From the NCBI GenBank assembly GCA_016705695.1, contig JADJLA010000011.1:1-64000 (forward strand): a DNA stretch of 64,000 nt. Direction: 5' to 3'. The position numbers and the translations under genes are program-made. Below the pieces are notes generated by a model. It saw only the letters and a list, made by a program, of their open reading frames with translations, did no database searches and had not been told where the DNA came from. Below, piece after piece: positions 9,273 through 17,602 of the stretch. This DNA comes from Sphingobacteriaceae bacterium (GTDB lineage: Bacteria; Bacteroidota; Bacteroidia; B-17B0; Aurantibacillaceae). Each line of letters starts with the position of its first letter. Position 1 is the stretch's first letter.

Positions 9273-10445
9273 ATGTCCGACATTTCCAGCTTCTTTTCAC
9301 CGGTTGATATTTCTGTTCTTATTCCGGAAGAACTTAACGCCCTTCAATTGGGAAGCATTTTTACTATTTACAAAGAAGGAAGTGATTTTCCGGATCTTGA
9401 AAATGCTGATATTGCTTTAATAGGAATTGCTGAAAGCAGAAATTCGTTGAACAACGAAGGGTGCATGTACGCGTCAAACGCTGTGCGAAAATATTTGTAC
9501 AAACTTTTTAGCGGAGAATTTAATGCAAAAGTGTTGGATCTTGGAGATATAAAAGCCGGTCATAGCACTGAAGACACTTATTACGCTGTAAGAACTACAG
9601 TAGATGCGCTCATTAGAAAAAATATTGTGCCCATCATGATCGGTGGTTCGCAAGACTTGAGTTATCCGCAGTTCTTGGGATATAAAGACCTTGAGCAAAC
9701 CATCAATATAGTTAGTATTGATAGCATGTTTGATATTGGAAATCCTGACGAAGGGATCAATAGCAATTCGTATTTAGGAAAGATCATTTTACATCAACCT
9801 AATTATTTGTTCAATTTTAGTAATGTTGGATATCAAACTTACTTGGTAGATCCACACAGTTTAAAAATGATGGAGCGTTTATTTTTTGACGTGTATCGTT
9901 TAGGCCATGTGCGCGATAAAATAGAAGATGCTGAACCTATCATCAGGCAAGCAGATATGATCACGTTTGATATTACCGCCATAAAAAATTCGGATGCACC
10001 GGCGCATCCTAATGCTTCGCCAAATGGATTTTATAGTGAAGAAGCTTGCCAAATGATGCGTTATGCAGGAATGAGCGATAAATTATCGTCGATAGGTTTT
10101 TATGAATTGAATCCTGAGTATGATATCAATGGAAAAACGGCTCACCTACTCGCGCAAATGATCTGGTGTTTTTTAGATGGATTCTATAGTCGCAAAAATG
10201 ATTTTCCAAGCAGAAGCAATGCCGATTATTTACGTTTTCATGTTGTATTAGAAGATAAATACGACATCAATTTTTATAAAAGCAAAAAAAGTGATAGATG
10301 GTGGATGGAAATTCCGTATCCATCACATAAAGATCTAAAATTTGAACGACACACATTAATTCCTTGCTCACCTAAGGATTACGACATGGCTATGAATAAT
10401 GAGATACCAGATAGATGGTGGCAAACGTATCAAAAACTGTCCTAA
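9273..10445 (+). CDS. Arginase/agmatinase-fold protein with degenerate metal site
   Basis: The 390-residue protein matches the ureohydrolase (arginase, agmatinase, formimidoylglutamase) fold over its length: a GGSQD box at 124-128, VSIDSMFD at about 147-154, and DITAIKNSDAPAHPNASPNG from 233. In active enzymes these boxes read GGDHS, DAHxD and DxDxxDP and hold two Mn ions. Here the His of box 1 is Gln, the His of box 2 is Met, and box 3 keeps only its outer Asp residues. It is therefore probably not a working hydrolase, although related proteins are often labelled formimidoylglutamase. The C-terminal 80 residues (DRWWMEIPYP..., DRWWQTYQKL) are rich in Trp and are not part of the classic fold. 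A T9SS cargo gene follows from its own promoter. Confidence 0.82.
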   Translation: MSDISSFFSPVDISVLIPEELNALQLGSIFTIYKEGSDFPDLENADIALIGIAESRNSLNNEGCMYASNAVRKYLYKLFSGEFNAKVLDLGDIKAGHSTEDTYYAVRTTVDALIRKNIVPIMIGGSQDLSYPQFLGYKDLEQTINIVSIDSMFDIGNPDEGINSNSYLGKIILHQPNYLFNFSNVGYQTYLVDPHSLKMMERLFFDVYRLGHVRDKIEDAEPIIRQADMITFDITAIKNSDAPAHPNASPNGFYSEEACQMMRYAGMSDKLSSIGFYELNPEYDINGKTAHLLAQMIWCFLDGFYSRKNDFPSRSNADYLRFHVVLEDKYDINFYKSKKSDRWWMEIPYPSHKDLKFERHTLIPCSPKDYDMAMNNEIPDRWWQTYQKLS

Positions 10446-10461
10446 ATTTTTTAGTAACCCA

Positions 10462-10488
10462 TTGAATGGAAATAAATTACTACATTTG
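10462..10488 (+). promoter_or_regulatory. Bacteroidetes-type promoter of the T9SS cargo gene
   Basis: TACATTTG at 10481-10488 matches the phylum's -7 consensus TAnnTTTG. A TTG at 10462-10464 is a candidate -33 element, with a spacer (16) slightly shorter than usual. It lies 15 bases before the chosen ATG at 10504 and after the previous stop, so the cargo gene probably has its own transcript. Confidence 0.45.
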
Positions 10489-10503
10489 AAAAGCAAAGAT
10501 CAT

Positions 10504-11535
10504 ATGAAAAAACTCTTACTTTTTTTTATTCTGTTTTCTTGTTCTGTTTCCGCACAAACCATATGCACAGCCACTGCTAACGGTGCGTGGAGCGGGGCAA
10601 TTTGGTCATGCGCATCAGGTCCAACTTGTGGTGCAATTGTAGTAATTCCGGCGGGCCGAAGTGTAACCGTTACCTCACACGCTGATTATTATTCTTCATG
10701 TGCCGCCTGTCCTGCATCTCCCTGCACTGGTACTTGTCCTACACAAATGCTTGTTCAAGTAAGTGGAACCATTTCTTTTCAAACAGGAGGTGGGAAATTA
10801 AGTATGCCGTGTTGTTCAGGCTTAAATGTTCTAGCACCAAATGGAAGAATGATTCCACAAGGATCTGGTTCTTCAAACGAATTAAATATATGCAATGTAA
10901 AAGTTTGGAAAGCTTCTGATGGAACTGTAGGTCCGGGTGGATGTTTCCCAACACCATGCGGCTCATACCTACCTGTTGAATTTGTTGCTTTCACAGGAGA
11001 ACTGGAAGTAAAAGTTGTTTATTTAAAATGGAAAACTGCTACAGAACTAAATAACTCCCATTACGATGTTGAGAAAAGCTCTGATGGAGTAAATTTCACT
11101 AAGGTTACAACTGTTAGATCAAAAGCGCTAAACGGAAGCAGTATTTCATTATTAGATTATAGCGCAATAGATTCTGAGCTCAAACACCCTATATACTACT
11201 ACCGTTTAAAACAAGTTGATCTCGACGGCTCTTTTAAATACACAAATGTTATCAGCGTGAAAATTTATGCTGCTGAGTTTAGCATATTTCCTAACCCAAA
11301 TAACGGAACATTTAGTATTGATGTTCCAAGTGTTAGTCTTCACGAGCAATTAAGTGTGAAGATCTACAATGCCATGGGGCAACTAGTTCACGAATCAGTT
11401 GAATCTGTAAAAAACCACAATATAACCGGCTCACGTGTTGATGTAACACCAACACAACTTTTACCGAAAGGAATTTACCTTTCAACCATAAGTTTTAAGG
11501 GTGAAACGCATCAATTAAAATTGGTGGTACAATAA
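10504..11535 (+). CDS. Secreted T9SS cargo protein with C-terminal sorting domain
   Basis: The start at 10504 gives a clean signal peptide (MKKLLLFFILFSCSVSA, then QTICTA). A longer in-frame start at 10399 would overlap the previous gene and the promoter, so it was rejected. The first third of the mature protein is rich in Cys, Gly and Ser (ten or more Cys between about residues 20 and 160) and suggests a disulphide-bonded repeat-like region. The middle (WKTATELNNSHYDVEKSSDG...) is a fibronectin-like segment common before sorting tails. The end has FSIFPNPNNGTFSID and a final GIYLSTISFKGETHQLKLVV, the T9SS type A sorting pattern. It is thus exported and probably surface-attached. The function of the Cys-rich head is unknown. 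Length is 343 residues. Confidence 0.88.
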   Translation: MKKLLLFFILFSCSVSAQTICTATANGAWSGAIWSCASGPTCGAIVVIPAGRSVTVTSHADYYSSCAACPASPCTGTCPTQMLVQVSGTISFQTGGGKLSMPCCSGLNVLAPNGRMIPQGSGSSNELNICNVKVWKASDGTVGPGGCFPTPCGSYLPVEFVAFTGELEVKVVYLKWKTATELNNSHYDVEKSSDGVNFTKVTTVRSKALNGSSISLLDYSAIDSELKHPIYYYRLKQVDLDGSFKYTNVISVKIYAAEFSIFPNPNNGTFSIDVPSVSLHEQLSVKIYNAMGQLVHESVESVKNHNITGSRVDVTPTQLLPKGIYLSTISFKGETHQLKLVVQ

Positions 11536-11607
11536 TACCTTTGATGTTATTTTTACCGTTTGTGTAAAACGTTTATTCTACATTCTTATTAAAATTAACT
11601 TTAGTCT

Positions 11608-12366
11608 ATGATAAGACTAAAAATTTTCATGGCACTTTTTGTTTGTGCTACAGTTTCTTTCTCGCAATCAAAAAAAGGAAGAAAATTAAAGTATGCTGAT
11701 GGCAAAGAATTAATAAATGCCATGCACAAAGCATATTCGCCAAACAAATGGTATAAATATTTTACGTTCAGCCAAAACATGGAATTTTACAGAAATGATT
11801 CTTTAATTAGAAAAGATGTTTGGCATGAAGCATACGCACCTGGGAGTTTGGTAATTAAATTTGGTTCAAAGGATTCTAAAGATGGTGTGCTGTTCAGTAA
11901 TTTCAAAGTGCATTCATTTGAGTTAGGAAAGGAACCACGTTCGGCGCAACGCGTTCACGATCTGTTGTTGGTAGGATTGGATGTGTATTTTTACGAGCCT
12001 TCAAAGACCATTAAAATTCTCGACTCATTAGGCTATTGTACTTCTAAAATTCATGAGGATGTTTTTGACGGACGAAAAGTTTATGTGGTAGGTGCCGATA
12101 AAGGCGATCTGGAAAGTAAACAATTTTGGATAGATGCAGAACGCTTATACATGCATCGAATTATATATGACCAAAAAGGAAAGATAAATGACGTGATATT
12201 TAGCGATTATACTAAAATGGAAACTTATTGGATGAGTAAGACCATTATTTTTAAAACGAATGGTAAATTGGGTTTAATTGAGCGGTATTATGATATTAAA
12301 TTTCCAAAAGAGATAAATCAAGATTGGTTTGATGCAAAGAAGTTTAATGAGGTTGTTTTGGATTAG
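11608..12366 (+). CDS. Secreted protein of unknown function, possibly LolA-like
   Basis: The 252-residue product has a signal peptide (IRLKIFMALFVCATVSFS, then QSKKG). The mature part has repeated strand-like stretches (WHEAYAPGSLVIKFG, KVYVVGADKGDLESKQFWID, RIIYDQKGKINDVIFSDYT) that resemble the half-barrel of outer-membrane lipoprotein-sorting or LppX-like proteins. That fold call is by eye. No catalytic motif was found. It is transcribed alone, 72 bases after the T9SS cargo gene. Confidence 0.6.
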   Translation: MIRLKIFMALFVCATVSFSQSKKGRKLKYADGKELINAMHKAYSPNKWYKYFTFSQNMEFYRNDSLIRKDVWHEAYAPGSLVIKFGSKDSKDGVLFSNFKVHSFELGKEPRSAQRVHDLLLVGLDVYFYEPSKTIKILDSLGYCTSKIHEDVFDGRKVYVVGADKGDLESKQFWIDAERLYMHRIIYDQKGKINDVIFSDYTKMETYWMSKTIIFKTNGKLGLIERYYDIKFPKEINQDWFDAKKFNEVVLD

Positions 12367-12379
12367 AAATAAATTTAGT

Positions 12380-12444
12380 GCGGAACAAAATATCCCGCTC
12401 AACTTGAGTTAATCTGTAAGGTTAGACGGGACATTTTGTCCCGC
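12380..12444. repeat. Two copies of a GCGGGACAAAAT palindrome
   Basis: GCGGAACAAAATATCCCGC (12380-12398) and GACGGGACATTTTGTCCCGC (12425-12444) are near-palindromes of the same sequence. A third, more diverged copy is at 48201-48221. They lie in the 241-base gap 12367-12607. That gap also holds a GC-rich hairpin region (about 12498-12545, with CCCCCTC/GAGGGGG arms) and the terminator at 12550-12582, but no gene that I can support. Confidence 0.65.
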
Positions 12445-12549
12445 AAGAAAAACAACTTCATTCGTTTTCGAAATAAAATATCTGGTTTAATTTTCCCTCC
12501 CCCGTCACGGCTTACGCCGCGGCACCCCCTCGTTGAGGGGGATGGGCCC

Positions 12550-12582
12550 AAAAAAAACCGCGCTCAGTTTCCTGAAACACGG
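12550..12582 (-). terminator. Rho-independent terminator of the 2TM/winged-helix operon
   Basis: On the minus strand the arms CCG-GTTTC and GAAAC-CGG (12558-12582) form a hairpin, followed by eight T's (12550-12557 on the plus strand as A's). It lies 25 bases past the stop of the 2TM gene at 12608. Confidence 0.7.
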
Positions 12583-12607
12583 CTGTTGTTAAATGATCTG
12601 AGAATAT

Positions 12608-12901
12608 TTAAATCTTCCCTTTCAGTTTTTCAAACTCTCGTTCTATTGAATCTGGTTTATTAAAAACAAAAGCATCGAAATAACTATACGCTAAACCAAT
12701 ACCCCAACCAAGTGTACACCAAAGTGGCCAAGGCATTAATTCCCACGAAGAATTACTGAACTGTTTATCTCCAATGAACCAAAGGATCCACAAAAAAGTA
12801 TTAATGATGATGTAAGAAATGAGTTGTCTTCTAAACCCTACTCTTTTTTTCGCCTGCTTCCAAAGTTGGCGTTCTCTTTCGTTTTGCAATGTTGTTTCCA
12901 T
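12608..12901 (-). CDS. 2TM domain protein
   Basis: The 97-residue product has a short amphipathic start (ERERQLWKQAKKRVGFRRQL) followed by two membrane helices (about residues 27-45 and 57-75), then FDAFVF and a charged tail. This matches the Bacteroidetes 2TM domain family, which is often found alone or with histidine kinases and has no known enzyme activity. It begins one base after the stop of the winged-helix gene, so the three genes 12608-13776 form one operon. The likely role is as membrane partner of the adjoining regulator. Confidence 0.85.
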   Translation of the reverse strand: METTLQNERERQLWKQAKKRVGFRRQLISYIIINTFLWILWFIGDKQFSNSSWELMPWPLWCTLGWGIGLAYSYFDAFVFNKPDSIEREFEKLKGKI

Positions 12902-12902
12902 G

Positions 12903-13196
12903 TTATTTGCTTTTGGTATTAATATATTGTTTTAAAATTTTTACGTAGTCCTCAAAGGCGCTAATACCTTTTGGTGTTATTTTACAAATGGTAAGAGGAT
13001 AATTGTCTTTGAATTTTTTTTCAATATCAATATAATCCGCTTCCTTCAGTTTTTGTATCTGCACGCTTATGTTACCGGAACTTGCTCCTGTTTCTTCTTT
13101 GAGGTAAGTAAATTCAGCCTCCTTAACCGAAACTAGCAACGAGATGATGGCCAACCGTAACTGCGAGTGCAGAATTGGGTCGAGTTCTTTAAACAT
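12903..13196 (-). CDS. Winged-helix transcriptional regulator
   Basis: The 97-residue, single-domain product starts with a dimer-type helix (FKELDPILHSQLRLAIISLL), then a recognition-helix region (FTYLKEETGASSGNISVQIQ) and a wing (DYIDIEKKFKDNYPLTICKITP). This is the layout of stand-alone ArsR/MarR-like winged-helix regulators. No Cys metal site is visible. The ATG lies inside the last codons of the upstream membrane gene (8-base overlap), and the 2TM gene follows after one base. Such regulators often control their own membrane-protein operon, which is inferred here. Confidence 0.85.
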   Translation of the reverse strand: MFKELDPILHSQLRLAIISLLVSVKEAEFTYLKEETGASSGNISVQIQKLKEADYIDIEKKFKDNYPLTICKITPKGISAFEDYVKILKQYINTKSK

Positions 13197-13776
13197 GTTG
13201 TTCTGATTTAAATTTTGATCGTAATAAATGACCTGGAATTACATAACTGCATAAAAGCGCAATGGATATTATTAATAATTGATCCATCTCTCCACAAAAA
13301 TTTGAAATAAAAGCGCAGGCAAACGAAAACAAACTTCCAATAATTAGTGGTTTGAAATTAAGTATACCACCGCAAACAAAAGTTGCCATTCCGTATAAGA
13401 TCATAAGCATAAAATAAGTTACCTTAACTCCATACTGAGGCATACACACTAAAGTTAAAACCATTCCAATTCCAAATGCGCCCCATAAATAACTTAAATA
13501 CGTGCCTACATATGTTTTTACTCTTTCCTTTTTCCCTTGTTTGTATCCATAAACTGCCGAAATAATTCCGCCCAATGGCATTAATATGGCCCAAGCATAT
13601 TCGCCGTGCTGGATATTAAGTTTTAAAGTGGCGTAGTGGATAAGTGCGGCTGCAATTACGTTCCATCCCCAAAAAATCAATAAAAAGCCGTCATCAGCTA
13701 ATTTACTTTTTGCATTGTTGATCATCTTATTGATGATGTCCATACTTTCATTTAATTCTAAATTGTTGTTTTCCAT
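13189..13776 (-). CDS. Multi-helix membrane protein, first gene of the winged-helix/2TM operon
   Basis: An upstream ATG at 13827 would add 17 residues that overlap the probable promoter. The ATG at 13776 (MENNNLELNESMDIINKMI) is preferred and gives 195 residues. A charged N-terminal helix precedes about five membrane helices. The gene overlaps the winged-helix gene by eight bases. No family was recognised with certainty, but the arrangement with a small winged-helix regulator and a 2TM protein is consistent with a sensor or transport unit. No catalytic residues were seen. Confidence 0.75.
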   Translation of the reverse strand: MENNNLELNESMDIINKMINNAKSKLADDGFLLIFWGWNVIAAALIHYATLKLNIQHGEYAWAILMPLGGIISAVYGYKQGKKERVKTYVGTYLSYLWGAFGIGMVLTLVCMPQYGVKVTYFMLMILYGMATFVCGGILNFKPLIIGSLFSFACAFISNFCGEMDQLLIISIALLCSYVIPGHLLRSKFKSEQHV

Positions 13777-13890
13777 TTTTATTTGATTTGATGATACAAA
13801 CGTAAAGTAGTTTACATTATAAACCAAATAAATATATAAACTTAAAGTTAATTACTTGTTAATCAGGATATTAAAAAATAATGAATTAAG

Positions 13891-14910
13891 TTAAAAAAGA
13901 GTTTTTAGGGCTTCAGATAGCCTTTGAAGCATATCATCCGTAAAATCCAGATGCGTTACCATTCGTATGGTTTGCTTACCAAACGCAGCAACTTTAATAT
14001 TTTTCTCACTGGCTTTTGCAATAAACTGTTCGGCCGTTATTCCATCCTTAAGATCAAAAATAACAATATTAGTATCAACTGGTAATACTGCTTTTACGTA
14101 ATTCAACTTCTTTAAGCTCTCGCCTATTTGCTTGGCGCGCTTGTGATCTTCGGTTAATCGTTCAATATTATTGTCAAGTGCGTAAATACCGGCTGCAGCC
14201 AAAAATCCCACTTGCCTCATGCCTCCACCAAATACTTTACGTACTCTTCTCGACTGACGAATAAATTCAGTATTCCCTAACAAAACGGATCCGGAAGGAG
14301 TTCCTAATCCTTTACTTAAGCAAATAGAAATCGAATCGAATAATGCGCCATGATCTTTTGCACTTTCTTTTGTTTCTACTAATGCATTAAACAGTCGAGC
14401 GCCATCTAAGTGCAACTTAATATTTGAAGCGCGACAAAATGCTGAAATATCTTTAATATCCTTTAATGTATAATAACTACCTCCCGCTTTGTTTACGGTG
14501 TTCTCTAACTCCACCAAGCTTGTACGCGTTAACCAATCGTACGAAGCATTTACATTATCTTTTATCTGATCCAATTTCAATCTTCCTCTATCGCCAACTA
14601 ATAATTTTGCCTGCACACCCGAATTTTTTGCAATTCCGCCTCCTTCGTAATTATAAATATGACTATTCACATCACAAATAACTTCATCGCCGGGTTTTGT
14701 GTGCACATTAATGGCAATTTGATTTGTCATGGTGCCACTTGGGCAAAACAAACCTGCTTCATGACCAAACATGCTAGCCAATTTTTGTTCCAATTTTAAT
14801 ACCGTTGGGTCTTCGTTAAACACATCATCGCCAACTTCAGCGCTCATCATGGCATCCATCATGGCTTTGCTTGGTTTTGTAACTGTGTCGCTTCTTAGAT
14901 CAATTACCAT
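13891..14910 (-). CDS. ltaE: Low-specificity L-threonine aldolase
   Basis: This PLP enzyme cleaves L-threonine or allo-threonine to glycine and acetaldehyde. The 339-residue product begins VIDLRSDTVTKPSKAMMDAM, as is typical of the family. It has GHEAGLFCPSGTMTNQIAI (cofactor phosphate and ring stacking), LHLDGARLFNA (Asp that contacts the PLP ring) and SICLSKGLGTPSGSVL, where the Lys carries PLP. It starts two bases after the stop of the O-methyltransferase, so the two genes are one transcript. All expected catalytic residues appear to be present. Confidence 0.95.
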   Translation of the reverse strand: MVIDLRSDTVTKPSKAMMDAMMSAEVGDDVFNEDPTVLKLEQKLASMFGHEAGLFCPSGTMTNQIAINVHTKPGDEVICDVNSHIYNYEGGGIAKNSGVQAKLLVGDRGRLKLDQIKDNVNASYDWLTRTSLVELENTVNKAGGSYYTLKDIKDISAFCRASNIKLHLDGARLFNALVETKESAKDHGALFDSISICLSKGLGTPSGSVLLGNTEFIRQSRRVRKVFGGGMRQVGFLAAAGIYALDNNIERLTEDHKRAKQIGESLKKLNYVKAVLPVDTNIVIFDLKDGITAEQFIAKASEKNIKVAAFGKQTIRMVTHLDFTDDMLQRLSEALKTLF

Positions 14911-14912
14911 AA

Positions 14913-15554
14913 CTATTTTTTTCTTAATAACATTAATCCATCTCTCACAGGGAGTAATAAATTCTCTACCCTTTCATCCTTACTTACAAATTCATTGAAC
15001 TCGTGAATTAGTTTTGTATCAGCATCCATTTTTGCAACATCGTCCAATATCTTTCCACTCCACAAAACATTATCGGCAATGATCAATCCACCACTTCTTA
15101 CTTTATCTATAACTGCCATATAATAATTCAAATAATTTTTTTTATCAGCATCAATAAAAACAAGATCAATAGGTTTGTCAATTTTTGGTATTATATCTAA
15201 GGCTTGAGCTTTTACCAATTCAATTTGTTTTGAATAGGCTGATGAATCAAAATATTTTTTAGCAAAGAGATTTGTTTCTTCATTTGGATCAATAGTGAGT
15301 AATTTACCGGATGGCTTTAACCCTTCGGCCAAACAAAGAGCCGAATACCCTGTATAAGTGCCAATTTCCAAAATAAACTCAGGCTGAATTAATTTTGAAA
15401 GTAAACTCAAGATCCTTCCTTGCAAATGGCCGCTTAACATACGAGGCTGCCCAACCTTTAAATTAGTTTCGCGATTGAGTTTTTTAAGAAGCTCACTTTC
15501 ATGTTCTGTATGCGCCTCACTATAAGCCTGAATGGTTTCTACAATAAAATCCAT
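14913..15554 (-). CDS. SAM-dependent O-methyltransferase (class I, caffeoyl/catechol type)
   Basis: The 213-residue product has the SAM-binding glycine motif FILEIGTYTGYSALCLAEGL, the acidic ribose contact TIDPNEE, and the metal-dependent motif VFIDADKKNYLNYY, followed by GGLIIADNVLWSGKI. These are hallmarks of small Mg-dependent catechol/caffeoyl-CoA O-methyltransferases. The substrate is unknown; bacterial members often act on catechols or hydroxylated small molecules. It is co-transcribed with ltaE downstream. Confidence 0.92.
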   Translation of the reverse strand: MDFIVETIQAYSEAHTEHESELLKKLNRETNLKVGQPRMLSGHLQGRILSLLSKLIQPEFILEIGTYTGYSALCLAEGLKPSGKLLTIDPNEETNLFAKKYFDSSAYSKQIELVKAQALDIIPKIDKPIDLVFIDADKKNYLNYYMAVIDKVRSGGLIIADNVLWSGKILDDVAKMDADTKLIHEFNEFVSKDERVENLLLPVRDGLMLLRKK

Positions 15555-15686
15555 GGTTTAAAGATAAGATTTTTGACGGATCATAAAATTGTAATTCATC
15601 AAAATAAAATATATATTTAACCTCTAAAATCATACCTATTCATACTCACAATAGAATTACCTATTCGATCTAATACTCCTTATAAA

Positions 15687-16109
15687 GTGACTGAAAATTT
15701 AATAAAAGTTGATCTAAATCTATACACGGCCCATGTGGAAACCTCATTGACGTATGTTGGGATCACAAAAACCGGCATTTTAGAAATTCGTTTTAAAGTT
15801 GATGAATATGAAGTTGATGTAAAAGATCAAGATGAGATCCAGGATGCCGTTAAGAAATTAACCAACAACAGTAAAGATCGCTATCACATACTTGTTATTC
15901 CGGGAATGTATGGAGGAGTTACACCTGAAGCAAGAAATAAAGAAATGTTTCTTGATGGAACGTATAACAATCATCTATCAATATCCATTATTGTGGCAGG
16001 TTTGCCGCAACGCATTCTTGGTAAATTCTATTATCATTTTAAAAAGCATAAGCCGAAATTTCCATTTCAATTATTTGCTACCGAAGCTTTAGCTTTAAAA
16101 TGGAACTGA
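15687..16109 (+). CDS. Conserved protein of unknown function, possibly STAS/SpoIIAA-like
   Basis: The start is GTG at 15687 (reads as MTENLIKVDLNLYTAHVET). The 140-residue soluble product alternates strands and helices: LYTAHVETSLTYVGITKTGI, DRYHILVIPGMYGGVTPEA, then ILGKFYYHFKKHKPKFPFQL. This pattern resembles the small STAS/SEC14-like proteins of Bacteroidetes, but I cannot confirm it without a profile search. No catalytic motif was seen. It is transcribed alone. Confidence 0.6.
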   Translation: MTENLIKVDLNLYTAHVETSLTYVGITKTGILEIRFKVDEYEVDVKDQDEIQDAVKKLTNNSKDRYHILVIPGMYGGVTPEARNKEMFLDGTYNNHLSISIIVAGLPQRILGKFYYHFKKHKPKFPFQLFATEALALKWN

Positions 16110-16192
16110 AGCGAGAATAAATAATCAAGTATTCATTTTCGATACTATAATTCCGGTCTTTTGTTCGTTATGCACATAAGGCAGATAAATGC
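16110..16192. other. Gap with no gene
   Basis: This is the remainder of the 347-base stretch without an intact gene (16110-16456). Positions 16193-16456 are explained by the shifted continuation of the minus-strand gene. Nothing supportable was seen in 16110-16192. Confidence 0.4.
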
Positions 16193-17290
16193 TAAAACCA
16201 GCTTTGTTTTGCTTTACCTTCGTTAGTAAGATTCACAAAAATAAATTCCATCGTAACTTTTTCCCTTGGTCACTAAAAATAACGGGCATTCTTCTGATAT
16301 GTGTGGTTTGACCATGGTGTTGGCCTTATAGGGATCGAAATTTTCAATTGGGCCTCGCTTGGTTGAATATTCACAACAAAATGGAATCGGCGGGGGGTAT
16401 TTAAATTACGCCATTAATATCAGCCCCTATTTCTGTAATACTTCTGTTCGCGCCCCTCAACTTAACACATCCGATCGCTTTTTAAGATCGTACTTTATAG
16501 TGAATTCACCTTTAGTTGGATTAGGGAAAACTATAAAGTCGGATATAATATCATTGATCTTCACATCATCATCTTTCTTTATTACTAAAGAATCTAATTT
16601 ATTTTCAGGAATAACTGAATCGGGTACTTGCGGTATATAAACCATCGCGCCCATGATCATTTCTTCGGGTTTAGGTACGTCAGCAATTGGCGAATCTACA
16701 ATTGGCGAATCAATAGGAAGTATATTCTCGATCATGTAATCGTGTTGAATAGAAATACCACCTGCCACATGAGTTTCATAATGCGTTGCTATTTGTAGAC
16801 TTCCATCAACTGTTTCCTCATTTAGTTCCATCTTACTCATGGTATCAAGAGGCATTGTAGCTACCATTTGTCCTACCATAACATCCGTTTCTTCTGTTTT
16901 CTCATTTGTTTCCGGCTTTACAGTTTGTTCAATTGAAATCTCACCCAAAGCTTTGCCTTTGTTATCAGTACAACTAAACAATAATGTACCAAAAGCAATA
17001 AATAAAGCAATGGTGAACATTTTTGTAACGCTCATGTTCTTTGGCAAATTATTAAGATCAATTGTAAAGTTTAAAGGCCTGTTAATTTGCGTCTTTTTAA
17101 AATGCCCGCAAACTTTTTGATCCTGGTTGGCCAACAAAATGTCTTTTATCTCATTATCGGTTTTGTTTGAAAAATCAAATACCGATTTACTACATGAGTT
17201 ACAAAATTTACCTTTTTCATCGGGTAACATTTTATTCCAGTCCTCGTGGCAAGGCTCCGGAATGGTGATAATGATGTTTGACTTTTCCAT
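16193..17290 (-). CDS. Membrane-anchored protein with T9SS-like tail, frame broken near 16457
   Basis: The uninterrupted frame (16457-17290, 277 residues) starts with a small Cys motif domain found in several Bacteroidetes membrane proteins (PEPCHEDWNKM, FCNSCSKSVFDF, KVCGHF), then one membrane helix near residue 90 (FTIALFIAFGTLLFSC). A long low-complexity Asp/Pro/Ile-rich linker follows (ILPIDSPIVDSPIADVPKP). It stops inside a sorting-tail-like start, FIVFPNPTKGEFTIKYDL. Further down the minus strand, in other frames, the text continues as FDPYKANTMVKPHISEECPL and then YDGIYFVNLTNEGKAK to a stop at 16193. This looks like the rest of the same protein after two or more one-base shifts. Whether the shifts are real or read errors is open. 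Confidence 0.55.
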
Positions 17291-17416
17291 ATCTGGGTGG
17301 TTTTACTATTTAGATGCAGAAATTGAGGGATTCCATAAAAATTGATCCTTTTAGAAGCAGAAACAAAGAGGAGCTTGATCTCATTGAGTTGTCAGAGCTT
17401 AAAAAGGCACAAAAAA

Positions 17417-17476
17417 AGGGCTTTTCAAAGGTTAGGAAACATAACGGTTAAATATATTTGTCCTCTGAAAAGCCCT
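17417..17476 (-). terminator. Terminator-like hairpin downstream of the epimerase gene
   Basis: AGGGCTTTTCA (17417-17427) and TGAAAAGCCCT (17466-17476) are perfect 11-bp inverted arms around a 38-base loop. On the minus strand the second arm runs straight into seven T's, as in a rho-independent terminator. It is about 127 bases past the epimerase stop. The rest of the 312-base gap 17291-17602 shows nothing else. Confidence 0.55.
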
Positions 17477-17602
17477 GGTGTTTATAGTGGTAAAGAACGA
17501 TCTCTATTATAAAGATAGCTAAGCTTAACTCCCTTTTTACAGCAAACCGTTAAGTGAGCAGCTTTTTCTAACAGGTGGTTGATCCAACTAAAAAGATGGT
17601 AA

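Noticed and set aside
10399..10503. Longer N-terminus for the T9SS cargo protein
   Set aside because: It overlaps the preceding gene and the promoter, and it would bury the signal peptide.
12436..12663. Plus-strand reading frame of about 75 residues
   Set aside because: It runs through palindromes, a GC-rich hairpin and the terminator at 12550 and then antisense into the 2TM gene. The composition is unlike a protein, and it has no upstream signal.
2612..12963. Shared 15-base string CCTCAAAGGCGCTAA at about 2612 and 12949
   Set aside because: One copy is intergenic and the other lies inside the winged-helix gene's coding sequence. No extension of the match, so probably chance.
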